A DNA stretch of 64,000 nt, taken from Perlabentimonas sp034003245. GTDB lineage: Bacteria; Bacteroidota; Bacteroidia; Bacteroidales; Tenuifilaceae. Positions within the stretch are counted from its first letter, which is position 1. Every line of letters starts with the position of its first letter. The DNA is taken from positions 28,492-92,491 of the forward strand of contig JAVEYY010000015.1 of NCBI GenBank assembly GCA_034003245.1, in the 5' to 3' direction. Positions 54,895 to 63,889 of this stretch are shown one piece after another. Under the pieces are notes generated by a model. It was not told where the DNA came from. It did not search any database and was given only the letters and a program-made list of their open reading frames with translations. The position numbers and the translations under genes were made by a program.

Positions 54895-54916
54895 CGGCGC
54901 CTGCGGTATGACGGTG

Positions 54917-54947
54917 CAAAAGTATAAAAAAAAGTATTGAATGCAAA
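54917..54947 (-). promoter_or_regulatory. Promoter of the rimP-nusA-infB operon
   Basis: On the minus strand TTTG (54944-54947) and TACTTTTG (54917-54924) are exactly 19 nt apart, a full match to the Bacteroidetes consensus, 65 nt before the rimP ATG. Confidence 0.72.
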
Positions 54948-55123
54948 ATATTTAACTGAATTCTAATGAAATGCAGTTAATTTTTGGGTATTGGGGGGAC
55001 TAAATATTTGTTGCATTATGTTTTTGGAAAAACACGAAAATATCAACAATCAGATATACATTTTTTAAAATGACCTGAGAATGCCAAAATTGATTATTAA
55101 CTCTTACAGAAGTTAAGGAATGG

Positions 55124-55592
55124 CTAAAAACCCAGCTTCGTAACTTTTCTATAAAGAATTGGAATTCCTAGGCAAGCTCGATTCTGCCTAAAATCTTTAA
55201 ATTTCGCATCTTCGGCCAGAAGGGTTACATCTACTGTAACGGCTGTGGTATTTTCGGTGGTAAAGCCTATTGACTCCACATAATCATCGTCCTTATTGTC
55301 GAAAAGAACTTTACCTGTTTCCTTCTCCCTAATCACGAAGTGAATTGGGTAGAACTTGGGGGGGTGTGCAAAAAATTAATCGATAATCCATGTTCCTAAA
55401 GAAGGTCATTCTAAAAGTATAAGTTTGGCCCGCCTCAAGCTCGGCACCACGCGATTGGCTGGATAGGATCATATCTTTAGCCTCCTGTGGAGTAGGCTTA
55501 CAACGCATACTTGTGTAATAGTCGCTACATCGTTGCGAATACGAGTAAAGAGCCGATACCACAAAGAGGGATATTATGAATACTTGTCTCAT
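55124..55592 (-). pseudogene. Small secreted protein gene, frameshifted at a run of seven C
   Basis: Two overlapping frames read as one gene of about 155 residues. The first (from the ATG at 55592) has a signal peptide (VFIISLFVVSALYSYSQ) and ends soon after FCTPPQVLPNSLRD. The second carries on with FYPIHFVIREKETGKVLFDNKDDDYVESIGF to the stop at 55124. The switch falls on seven C (55358-55364, G on the plus strand); six would restore FCTPPKFYPIHFV in frame. The product is unrecognised. It starts 15 nt after the lipoprotein gene. The shift could be real loss, phase variation or a sequence error. Confidence 0.75.
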
Positions 55593-55607
55593 TTGAACAT
55601 TTTTTAT

Positions 55608-56474
55608 CTAGTACACTTGATCTACAATATTCTTTCTGATTGCATCTACCATCACCTTCATCTTACGTAGATTGTACACATTTATATCGTGCGAAACTTC
55701 GCTTGTGAGCACAATCTGACCCTCCCTGCGGATGGATTTGGATGTTTGAGCAATGGTCATCGAAGTGAATATCTTTCTAAGCTCCGTAATGTCGGTGGTT
55801 AACATCTCCAGCGAAGAATCGTTGGGCTTTGAAAGATCGTAGTGCAGATAGAAAGTATCAAAAAGGTAGGACAAATCTATGGTTCTATCTATTACATCAT
55901 CGGTAATTTGGTTGTCGTCAATTGCCCTGGAGGCAATGGACATGCCTTCGATAATTGCCCCGGTAGTTATTAGGAAAACCAGATCCTTGTTGCCAATCTC
56001 GTTCATCCTATTGAAGAAGAGAGTGGATTGCTGAAGCGAAATCTCCTTAAGCGAATCGGGATTCGACAGGTTTGCCAGTAGGTGGTTGAAAAACGCATCA
56101 TCAAAATAGCCGTCAACACCCAACTTTTTCGACAAATCCTGGATCTGGTAAAGATACTTAATCGATTCCGACTGCTTTTCGAAAAGCAACAGGTAGGAGA
56201 AATCGGTTAGGTAAACCCCGAAATTGAGTGCTTGATTTCGGTAAAGAACAAAGTTGTCGGGATTTACAATGGGACTAACTATCCCCTCCTGGTAGTTCAT
56301 GCCTGTAGTATGAACCATATCGAGGAATTCCCCAGGCGATGGGATAAGGGGGATTATCTCCTCGAGCAGGAGGCTATCGGCCTTTGAACTTTTATCATCA
56401 ACTTCACCCCTGGGTGAAGCACATCCAAAAATCAGGATGTAAAAAGGGAGAACGAGCAGTAGTTTCCAGTTCAT
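55608..56474 (-). CDS. Lipoprotein of unknown function next to the ABC transporter
   Basis: A 288-residue lipoprotein with lipobox IFGCASP at residue 18. The mature part is largely helical and acidic, with long segments such as FGVYLTDFSYLLLFEKQSESIKYLYQIQDLSKKLG. I recognise no named domain. It begins 49 nt after the transporter's end and is followed 15 nt later by the secreted-protein gene, so it is probably a periplasmic or outer-membrane-facing partner of the transporter. Confidence 0.8.
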   Translation of the reverse strand: MNWKLLLVLPFYILIFGCASPRGEVDDKSSKADSLLLEEIIPLIPSPGEFLDMVHTTGMNYQEGIVSPIVNPDNFVLYRNQALNFGVYLTDFSYLLLFEKQSESIKYLYQIQDLSKKLGVDGYFDDAFFNHLLANLSNPDSLKEISLQQSTLFFNRMNEIGNKDLVFLITTGAIIEGMSIASRAIDDNQITDDVIDRTIDLSYLFDTFYLHYDLSKPNDSSLEMLTTDITELRKIFTSMTIAQTSKSIRREGQIVLTSEVSHDINVYNLRKMKVMVDAIRKNIVDQVY

Positions 56475-56523
56475 TTTACAGCTATTTAGTAAGCAAAAAT
56501 AACATTTTTACTTTGTTTATACG

Positions 56524-56781
56524 CTACTTAGTAATCCTATTAAGTAGCTTGGGGAAGAAATTATTCATATAAGTCAGGTATCCAAAAAATATCATGATAA
56601 GCAATATAACCACGGCAAACCAGTAGGTCTCGAGCAGAAAACCTCCAATCTTTTTGTATGGAGCCAGGAAATGTGCACGCCCGATAGACGACGAGGGTAA
56701 CTGGTAAATTGGATCGGACTTTTGTACATAGGAATTCTCCAGCTGCATAAGGGGCGCTGGATGGTGGCTGTTGGTGACCAA
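56524..56781 (-). pseudogene. Detached C-terminal segment of the ABC transporter (last membrane helix)
   Basis: A frame of 85 codons with no good start, containing SDPIYQLPSSSIGRAHFLAPYKKIGG and a membrane helix (YWFAVVILLIMIFFGYLTYM). This is the usual C-terminal end of the ABCG-type proteins of Bacteroidetes. The frame stays open upstream through AYHNGAIEALVTN, and it joins the transporter if one base is added in the A4 run at 56817-56820 (minus strand; T4 on plus), giving LIKTKRAYHNGAIEALVTN. The parent frame instead ends early with EHIIMGQ. Confidence 0.75.
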
Positions 56782-56786
56782 AGCCT

Positions 56787-59543
56787 CTATTGCCCCATTA
56801 TGATATGCTCGCTTTGTTTTATTAAAACTCTACGCCCCTCATCGGTATTAGGGTAAATACTTTCGATTGCCCTATCGCGATTGTACTTAACCTTAGTGTA
56901 GCTATTCGCAATCTCCTTTTGTGCAGCGTCAATTAGATCGACAATTGGGTGAATTGATTTTTCAGTCCAGGGTTCAAAATGCGACACGTAACTCGCTTCC
57001 TGTGAATTGTTATAGAGCAATACAAATCCACTTTTGAGCAGTTCTATATCCTGCTCATTAATGCTATCAGGATTGTTAGCCAACTTGTTAGCTAGAGTTT
57101 TTAACTCGGGCAGTAGGTAAAGTAATCGGAAACGAAGCTCGCTCTCACTAAAATTGTGGGAAAAGAAGGGCTTGCTGTACTTATTCTGCATGAAAAAATT
57201 CACCATTATCGCCTCCGATGCCCACCGCGATGGCATGATATCACCAATAATTGGCACATGACTATGAGATGAAAATTTTGAATTGAGGTTATCGAAGGGG
57301 ACCACAAGTCCGCTGAAGAGTATTTGAGGGATCAATAGAAAAGGGATAAGAATATAAATGGCAACAACCGACTTAAGGGAAGAGGAGAGTATTAATCCGG
57401 TAAGATTACCGAAGATTGAGAGTAAAAACAGGATTAGCCAAGTAGAAAAAACAAACCCTTTAATTTCGACTATTAGCAAGCCGGGAAGGGCAAACGATAT
57501 GGTTTGAATAGCACTTAGGATTACCAGAAACGAGAATTTAGCATTTAAATAGCTCTTAAGGCTTAATCCAATAACTCCTTCGCGATTTATAATTCTACGA
57601 TCTCTGATAATATCCTCGCAGCTAATGATTAGCCCAAAAAAGAGTGAAGATAGTATAGCCATTAAGAAAAACGACGGCAAGTTAGGATTTGCGTATAACG
57701 AGTAGCTCATATCTGAACTCAAGGGTACTATTGAGTACCTTAAAAAAATGGAGATTACTGCCGATAAAATTGGCGGCAGAATCAGAGAAAAGAACAGGTA
57801 CTGTTTGTTGCGCAGTTTTGAAAGCAAGTTGCGCACAAAAAATGTGGTAAACTGTAGGGTTTTTAATGGCAAGCTGTACTCTATCTTGGGCAAGTCTATC
57901 TTTTCGGGAGTTTGGATGGGGTTACTCTTAACTTTATCATGGAAAATTTCGCTCCAGTCTAATGGATTTAGTTTCCTATCGTGAAGAACCTGACCCATTT
58001 CGTCAATCTGGTGCTCCTCGAGGAGTTCGAAAATCTGCTCGGGTTTAATTGTTCCGCAGCACTCGCAGGCGCTAATATCCTTATCAACCTTATCGGTTAT
58101 GCTCTTAAAATGAAGAATAGCACCGGCAGGATCGCCGTAGAAAACGGGTATTCCACCCCTATCGATAATAATTATTGAGTTGAAAAGCTTATAGATATCG
58201 GATGAGGGCTGATGGATATTGACGATTACCAGCGTTCCTGTGAGTGCAATGTTTTTTAGAATCTTCATCACCAGCAGCGAGTCGGCCGAGGAGAGACCTG
58301 AGGTTGGCTCATCGACAAACAGCACCTTTGGTTTTCGAATAATTTCCATGGCAATGGCAAGGCGTTTGCGCTGACCGCCGCTTAGTTGTCGGTTATCGGG
58401 TGTACCCACCCGATTGTCCTTGCAACCGTTTAGGTCAAGCTCAAAAAGCTTTTCGTTAACTAGCTTTACGATTTGGCTATCGCTGGCATTTCCAATGGAG
58501 AGTTTTGCGCTATAGTATAGGTTCTCGTAAACCGACAGTTCCTCAACAAGGCACTCCTCTTGGTGCATAACTCCAATAAAACAAAGATCTTTCCTGTTTA
58601 AGTGGTAAATATTTTGACCATTTACCAGAACCTCTCCGATTTGGGGTTTTAAACCGCCACTCAGAATTTTAACTAATGTAGATTTGCCAACTCCACTCCC
58701 ACCCATAATGCCCATCAACTCGCCGCTGGTAGTTGATAACGAGAGGTTATTTATCCCTTGACTACTTTTTGAGTAATTGTAGCTTATGTTTTGAGCTGTA
58801 AGGGTTAATGGTTGGCTATCGATTTTTAGCACTAAAGTTTTTATAATATTTCCGTAGTAAATTGGCGACACATCCTTTCCGGTAATAACCGAACCACTAC
58901 TGAGGATATAGGTATGCTTGCTGTAAATGGGCTTGCCATTAATCTCGAGCATCGACTGCCCATTATAAATAAACAGCAGCAAATCGGTAGACTTGAGGTA
59001 TAGAAATGTTATAAACCCTTTAATCCCTTTACATGGGATAAATGCAGTGCCCGAGATTTTTGGGTCAACCTCCGAAACAATAAGCAAATTCTCCCTGTTT
59101 GAAATATTATGGAGCTGTCCGGATGAGAAGAGCCGAAAACTAGAAAAGTCGATAGGGTTAATCCTTAGCCAGGTGGCTATGGTGTCGAGATCGTCCCTGG
59201 AGTCGGCAGGTTGTATAGTAGGCTTCACTCGCGAGACAAGGGAGGTGGAAAATGAGAAGAAGTTTAAAAGATTTATTATAAGCTGAAAGCGTTGCGTTAA
59301 GCTAAACTCCTTGTTTATTGCCTTGCATATGGAGTGGATAATCAGGCTCTGGTTTTCGCTTGTGCTAAAGCCCTTTAGAAAGACATCGAAGCTGTTAACG
59401 CATTGTTTAACTAGTCGTTTCCCGTAATTGCTTTCTATATAAGTCTCTAAGTACTTACGAACAATAATGGTTGACACATCGGTTCGAACTGCACAAACTC
59501 CAGCAATAAATCGAATAAACGTATTTAGCATCGATTCGCTCAT
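56787..59543 (-). CDS. ABCG-type ABC transporter (ATPase-permease fusion) with extra N-terminal region
   Basis: A 918-residue protein. Residues 1-110 are helical and TerB-like in layout; about 135-240 form a beta-rich, FHA-like stretch. The ABC domain (about 247-470) has Walker A MGGSGVGKST, signature LSGGQRKRLA and Walker B VLFVDEPTSGL. The linker holds a cysteine cluster CECCGTIKPEQIFELL. The ABC-2-type membrane domain from about 575 has at least five helices. The frame ends early; the last helix lies in another frame at 56524-56781. The start overlaps the pseudokinase gene by 4 nt, so the two are translationally coupled. The substrate is unknown. Confidence 0.88.
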   Translation of the reverse strand: MSESMLNTFIRFIAGVCAVRTDVSTIIVRKYLETYIESNYGKRLVKQCVNSFDVFLKGFSTSENQSLIIHSICKAINKEFSLTQRFQLIINLLNFFSFSTSLVSRVKPTIQPADSRDDLDTIATWLRINPIDFSSFRLFSSGQLHNISNRENLLIVSEVDPKISGTAFIPCKGIKGFITFLYLKSTDLLLFIYNGQSMLEINGKPIYSKHTYILSSGSVITGKDVSPIYYGNIIKTLVLKIDSQPLTLTAQNISYNYSKSSQGINNLSLSTTSGELMGIMGGSGVGKSTLVKILSGGLKPQIGEVLVNGQNIYHLNRKDLCFIGVMHQEECLVEELSVYENLYYSAKLSIGNASDSQIVKLVNEKLFELDLNGCKDNRVGTPDNRQLSGGQRKRLAIAMEIIRKPKVLFVDEPTSGLSSADSLLVMKILKNIALTGTLVIVNIHQPSSDIYKLFNSIIIIDRGGIPVFYGDPAGAILHFKSITDKVDKDISACECCGTIKPEQIFELLEEHQIDEMGQVLHDRKLNPLDWSEIFHDKVKSNPIQTPEKIDLPKIEYSLPLKTLQFTTFFVRNLLSKLRNKQYLFFSLILPPILSAVISIFLRYSIVPLSSDMSYSLYANPNLPSFFLMAILSSLFFGLIISCEDIIRDRRIINREGVIGLSLKSYLNAKFSFLVILSAIQTISFALPGLLIVEIKGFVFSTWLILFLLSIFGNLTGLILSSSLKSVVAIYILIPFLLIPQILFSGLVVPFDNLNSKFSSHSHVPIIGDIMPSRWASEAIMVNFFMQNKYSKPFFSHNFSESELRFRLLYLLPELKTLANKLANNPDSINEQDIELLKSGFVLLYNNSQEASYVSHFEPWTEKSIHPIVDLIDAAQKEIANSYTKVKYNRDRAIESIYPNTDEGRRVLIKQSEHIIMGQ

Positions 59544-60223
59544 GCAAATATCCTTTCAAATGTGATGCAAATGGTACTATTCCTCGATTCTTCGCAGTTC
59601 ACCTGCAATATGGCATTGTGATGTTGTAGTATTTTTTTGGCCATGGAGATATCCCACGATGGATCGTTGGTGGTAGTTCCATCGACGGGATGAGTTGACA
59701 GCTCGACAGGAAAATCGACACTGGAGGTGGAGATAAAACATAGCACTTGCCTGTGGGTTGAACTAAATGAGATGTCGATACTTGAATCGCCAATGGAAAG
59801 CGAGATGGCGAGCTCAAGAAGCACCTGAAATGCTTGCAGCAGCAAATTATAGTCGCCAAAAACCGAAATTTCGCCCTGCTCATCTTTCACAGACAATTTA
59901 ATGTTCTCAATATCGGCGATGGGTTGCAGCTCTAGGATGCTAAACCTTACTAAATCGACCAGATTTATACTCTTGCACTCAAAATTTGCAGACTTACTAT
60001 CGATGCTATTAACAATCGCTGCCCGGGTCGATAGGCGCTCGAGCCGTGAGAGTGATGAGTCGAGCATCCGGAAAATATCCACTAAACCGTGGTCGTCGAT
60101 CTTGTACTTAAGAAACTGCATGGGCCCCACAAAGCCGTTGAGCAACGTTCTGAGCTCAAAGTCGAGCCCCTCGAGCAGCTTTTGCCCAATGGTATGGTCA
60201 TTTTTTGATGCTGAATCCGACAT
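59540..60223 (-). CDS. Histidine-kinase-like protein without phospho-acceptor histidine
   Basis: A 227-residue soluble protein with the layout of a HisKA-HATPase core. The dimerisation helix reads DFELRTLLNGFVGPMQFL, where active kinases have HELRTPLN; Phe replaces the His. The following part fits the HATPase fold (SINLVDLVRFSILELQPIADIENIKLSV, LLQAFQVLLELAISLS), but the N-box asparagines and the DxGxG box are missing. A C-terminal MAKKILQHHNAILQV matches the usual last helix. It is probably a pseudokinase or phosphotransfer scaffold, linking the receiver upstream to the transporter that overlaps it by 4 nt. Confidence 0.8.
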   Translation of the reverse strand: MSDSASKNDHTIGQKLLEGLDFELRTLLNGFVGPMQFLKYKIDDHGLVDIFRMLDSSLSRLERLSTRAAIVNSIDSKSANFECKSINLVDLVRFSILELQPIADIENIKLSVKDEQGEISVFGDYNLLLQAFQVLLELAISLSIGDSSIDISFSSTHRQVLCFISTSSVDFPVELSTHPVDGTTTNDPSWDISMAKKILQHHNAILQVNCEESRNSTICITFERIFA

Positions 60224-60271
60224 GATAATCAGGATTTGTACTTAACTGTTCGAGTTGATATAAGAAACCGC

Positions 60272-60670
60272 CTACCTCAACACATTTAACTGCTTAAGGA
60301 TATCGAGTAACAAATCCTTTTTTACGGGTTTGGAAATGTACGCATCAAAACCACCCGAGCTAACTTTCTCCTGATCCTCCTTGCTGGCGTATGCCGTTTG
60401 GGCAATTATGGGTTTTACAAAACCCAGCTCGCGGATAGCCGTGGTGGCCTCAAACCCATTTAAGATGGGCATCTTTAAGTCCATTAGGATAAAGTCGATG
60501 GTATCGCCCTCGGATATTACCTGATTAACGGCCTCCTGACCGTTACGGGCAAAGGTAATGCTAAGCCCCATTTCCTTGAGGATTTCGTTTAGGAGTAGCC
60601 GGCTTACCACATCATCCTCAACCACAAGTACCCTTGCAACAGATCCCTTATTATCATCTTGATTTATCAT
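60272..60670 (-). CDS. Stand-alone receiver (CheY-like) response regulator
   Basis: A 132-residue single receiver domain. The acidic pair is in VLVVEDDVVSRLL, the phospho-acceptor Asp in FILMDLKMPILNGFEAT, and the switch Thr and Lys in PIIAQTAYASKEDQ and YISKPVKKDLL. There is no output domain. It lies between a large sensor kinase (43 nt upstream) and a pseudokinase (48 nt downstream), so it is likely the sensor's phosphorylation target. Confidence 0.93.
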   Translation of the reverse strand: MINQDDNKGSVARVLVVEDDVVSRLLLNEILKEMGLSITFARNGQEAVNQVISEGDTIDFILMDLKMPILNGFEATTAIRELGFVKPIIAQTAYASKEDQEKVSSGGFDAYISKPVKKDLLLDILKQLNVLR

Positions 60671-60713
60671 AATTTCAACATCTATTAAAATGTTATACCG
60701 ATGGATTCTTTAA

Positions 60714-63700
60714 CTATTTTAAACTGCTACTTACTGGTAACGAGAACTTAAAGGTAGAACCTTTCCCCTGTTCACTCTCAACCCAAATATTGCCTCCAAG
60801 CATCTGCACATACGCTTTTGAAATGGACAAACCTAAACCCACACCCTCGTAGCCTCGCGAAATTGAGGTGTCGCCCTGAACAAAACGCTGGAAGATAATG
60901 TCTACCTTGTTTCTGGGAATACCTATTCCCTGATCGGAAACGTAATACTCCCATGAGTTCCCCACAATTTGGCATCCGAATTCAACTGTTCCCTTTTCGG
61001 AGAATTTAATGGCATTACTAATCATTTTCGATAAGATCTGGAAAACCTTTTGCTTATCGCTAACAACTGTACTGTGATTGACACCAGGGTTTTTGCCAAT
61101 TAACAGGGTAATTCCCTTTTCCTTTGCTGCTTTATGGAAATGCCTAAATAGATCGCAAAACAGCTCGCTGATGTTAAACTCCTCGGGCGAGAAGGTAAGC
61201 TGTCCGGTTTCGATCTTCGAAATATCAACCAAATCGCCAATAAGATTCATCAGCCGTTCGCCCGAAACCTCAATCATCTCGAGGTACATCTCGCTGACTT
61301 CCGGGTTATTCTTTTTCTCCTTCAACAGCTGAGTAAATCCCACTATTCCGTTCATAGGGGTTCGTATCTCGTGCGAGAGGTTTTGGATAAAAGCCGTTTT
61401 AAGCCTGTCGCTCTCCTCGGCCTTCACTTTTGCCTCGTAGAGTTCCTCATTAAGTACTCGGTACTCCTCGTTTTGGGCCTCAATCTCGTACTGCTTGGCT
61501 AGTATCTCTTTCTCGGCTATCTTGCGATCCGAAATATCGAGCATCATTCCTGAGATTGTTGATCCCGATAAATTAGCGCTAACCAAAATGCTAATGGGAT
61601 TACCCAAAGCTGTTACCATCTCAAGCTCGAAGTTCTCAATTTGGTCTTTTTCGTATAGTAAACCTAAAATTTTATCCCGATCATCTGAATTCTTGTAAAG
61701 CGTATTAATGTTTGTCTTAAGTAAACTGTGAATGGAGTCAAATTCAAGGATGGAACACAGTGCATTGTTGGCGAAAATAAAATCACCCTTGGTGGTAGTG
61801 GTATACACACCAACTAATGAGTTCTCAACCAGATTCCGATACTTAATCTCGGAATCCTGAATGGCTTTTTGAGCCTGGTATCGCTCGCTAACATCGCGCA
61901 TAAACCCAGCAACTCCAATCTTCCCACCGGAAAGCTTGATCTTAAACTTTCGGGTTTCAAATATGCTGTCACCAACCTTTTCGGTTGACACTACAATATC
62001 GGCATTAGAAATACATGCATTGTCGGATAATAAGAAATTATGAGCATAACCATGCTCAAGAAGTTCAAAATCGGTTTTACCCAGTATCTGCTCGTATCCC
62101 TTTCCAAAGAAATCGCAACCCGCCTTATTGATGAGAATATACCTTAGGTTTTCGTCCTTGATAAAGGCGATGTCGTTGGCCGAGTTTAGGAATGTTCTAT
62201 ACCTCTCCTCGCTCTCGCGCACGGAAATCTCGGCGAGTTTCTGCGAAGTCACGTTCTCGTGAGCAATTACCACGCTGTTAACCTCCTTATTGGATGTTCT
62301 GAATGGGGTCACCCTACCAATAAACCATCGCTGCTCGGTGGGCGAATGGCAATCGTACTCCAGCTCGAAGTGCTCCCGTTCGCCCCGCAGCACCAGGTTT
62401 ATGCCTTGAAGGAAAAGCAGTGCGGTGTCTCTATCGGGCACAACGGTGTTCTCGCAAATAGAAAAGTAATTTGCTCCTACCCCGAGGCTACTAACATCTC
62501 CATCGTTCGATTGGGCAAATGCCTGCCATGATTGGTTTACTGAAAGGATTTTTCCATCCTTATCGACCACGCAAATATTGGCGCTAATGGAGTCGAGTGT
62601 TGCCTGTGCCATTTGCTGCAACTCCTTGAGCCGCTCTGTAAACTTCAACTCTTCGGTGATATCGTGCGCCAGATCCAAGCAGGCAGGTTGTCCGTCGTAA
62701 TCGATTAGGTGCGAGGTTACGTTTACAAATATAACTGTGCCATCCTTATATCGATGTCGCACCTTGCCAGACTTGAGAAATGAGTTATTTCCGATAGGGG
62801 AAAGGGCTCCAATTTTAGCCGCGTCTTCCTTAACCCTTAAGTCCTTTAGGGTCATACTCAAAAACTCCTCCCGGGAATACCCGTACTTTTGGATGGCAAA
62901 ATCGTTAACGGCAATAAAACTAAGTGTTTGAGTATTGTAGACCCACATGGGATTGGGATTGCTCTCGAATAGCAGTCGGTATTGTGCTTCGCTCTTGGCA
63001 AGGGCAACCTCTGCAAGCTTACGATCGGTTACATCGCGGGTTATAGCCTCAAGGGCAACTGCCATGCCCTTACTGTCGCGAATAAACGAGTTGATCTGCT
63101 CAACATAAACAATACTTCGATCCTTTCTAACAATCCGATAGGTAATCCTAAATTTTGCTGTTTGACTTTTACGTAGGTTCTTAAACAGTGGTAGGTCATC
63201 GGGGTGAATAATGCTAGTGCTAAGTTTTGGGTTTTGATAAAACTCTTTGGGGGTGTACCCAGTGATACTCTCGGAAGCAGGGCTGGCGTAAGAAAATTTG
63301 AGTGAGGGTTCATACTCAAGGCGAAAGATAAAATCCTGCGCGTTTTCCGCCAAATTTCTAAATCGCTCCTCACTGCGAATTAAAGCTTTCTCGGCTTTTC
63401 GTTTGGCAATCTTTGCCTGTGCCTGTTGCAACGCCTCCTTTACAGCATACGGAAGTCGTGCCATGCGCTCCTTGATTACATAATCGTTGGCTCCCGTTTT
63501 CATACACTCCACAGCAGTTTCCTCATTAACCGAACCTGTTAGTAGGATAAACGGGATATCGGGTGCAAGCTCTTGTGCTATCTTCAGTGCTTTCATGCCA
63601 TCGAAGCGGGGCATTGAGTAGTCGGAGATTATAATATTGGGTCGGAAATCATTTATCTCCCGGATCATATCCTCGGCACAATCCACACGAGTATCGGTAA

Positions 63701-63800
63701 ACAGAATTTTTTCCCTTTTTAGGACACTCTTGGCAAGTTCGTAATCCGAGATTAAATCCTCAATAAAGAGTATCCTGATTGGCTTTTGTGATATATCCAT
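60714..63800 (-). CDS. Receiver - multi-PAS - histidine kinase
   Basis: A 1028-residue soluble sensor. Residues 1-125 are an N-terminal receiver (ILFIEDLISDYELAKSVL, NIIISDYSMPRFDGM, LTGSVNEETAVECMK). Five PAS domains follow, each opened by a repeat of the SEERFRNL / SEAQYRLL / SEERYRTF type and closed by DVTDRKL-like ends (roughly 140-790). A coiled coil leads into HisKA (FIQNLSHEIRTPMNGIVGFTQLL) and a complete HATPase domain (KMISNAIKFSE, DQGIGIPRNK, GVGLGLSISKAYVQMLGG). There is no transmembrane segment, so it senses cytoplasmic signals. It heads the receiver-pseudokinase-ABC run. Confidence 0.93.
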   Translation of the reverse strand: MDISQKPIRILFIEDLISDYELAKSVLKREKILFTDTRVDCAEDMIREINDFRPNIIISDYSMPRFDGMKALKIAQELAPDIPFILLTGSVNEETAVECMKTGANDYVIKERMARLPYAVKEALQQAQAKIAKRKAEKALIRSEERFRNLAENAQDFIFRLEYEPSLKFSYASPASESITGYTPKEFYQNPKLSTSIIHPDDLPLFKNLRKSQTAKFRITYRIVRKDRSIVYVEQINSFIRDSKGMAVALEAITRDVTDRKLAEVALAKSEAQYRLLFESNPNPMWVYNTQTLSFIAVNDFAIQKYGYSREEFLSMTLKDLRVKEDAAKIGALSPIGNNSFLKSGKVRHRYKDGTVIFVNVTSHLIDYDGQPACLDLAHDITEELKFTERLKELQQMAQATLDSISANICVVDKDGKILSVNQSWQAFAQSNDGDVSSLGVGANYFSICENTVVPDRDTALLFLQGINLVLRGEREHFELEYDCHSPTEQRWFIGRVTPFRTSNKEVNSVVIAHENVTSQKLAEISVRESEERYRTFLNSANDIAFIKDENLRYILINKAGCDFFGKGYEQILGKTDFELLEHGYAHNFLLSDNACISNADIVVSTEKVGDSIFETRKFKIKLSGGKIGVAGFMRDVSERYQAQKAIQDSEIKYRNLVENSLVGVYTTTTKGDFIFANNALCSILEFDSIHSLLKTNINTLYKNSDDRDKILGLLYEKDQIENFELEMVTALGNPISILVSANLSGSTISGMMLDISDRKIAEKEILAKQYEIEAQNEEYRVLNEELYEAKVKAEESDRLKTAFIQNLSHEIRTPMNGIVGFTQLLKEKKNNPEVSEMYLEMIEVSGERLMNLIGDLVDISKIETGQLTFSPEEFNISELFCDLFRHFHKAAKEKGITLLIGKNPGVNHSTVVSDKQKVFQILSKMISNAIKFSEKGTVEFGCQIVGNSWEYYVSDQGIGIPRNKVDIIFQRFVQGDTSISRGYEGVGLGLSISKAYVQMLGGNIWVESEQGKGSTFKFSLPVSSSLK

Positions 63801-63889
63801 TGCGTAATGAGTTTTGGTTCATGAAAAAATGCATAATCAGAACTCATGAAAATATATGGGAATAACTAGCTACTATCACTAGTGTTGCG

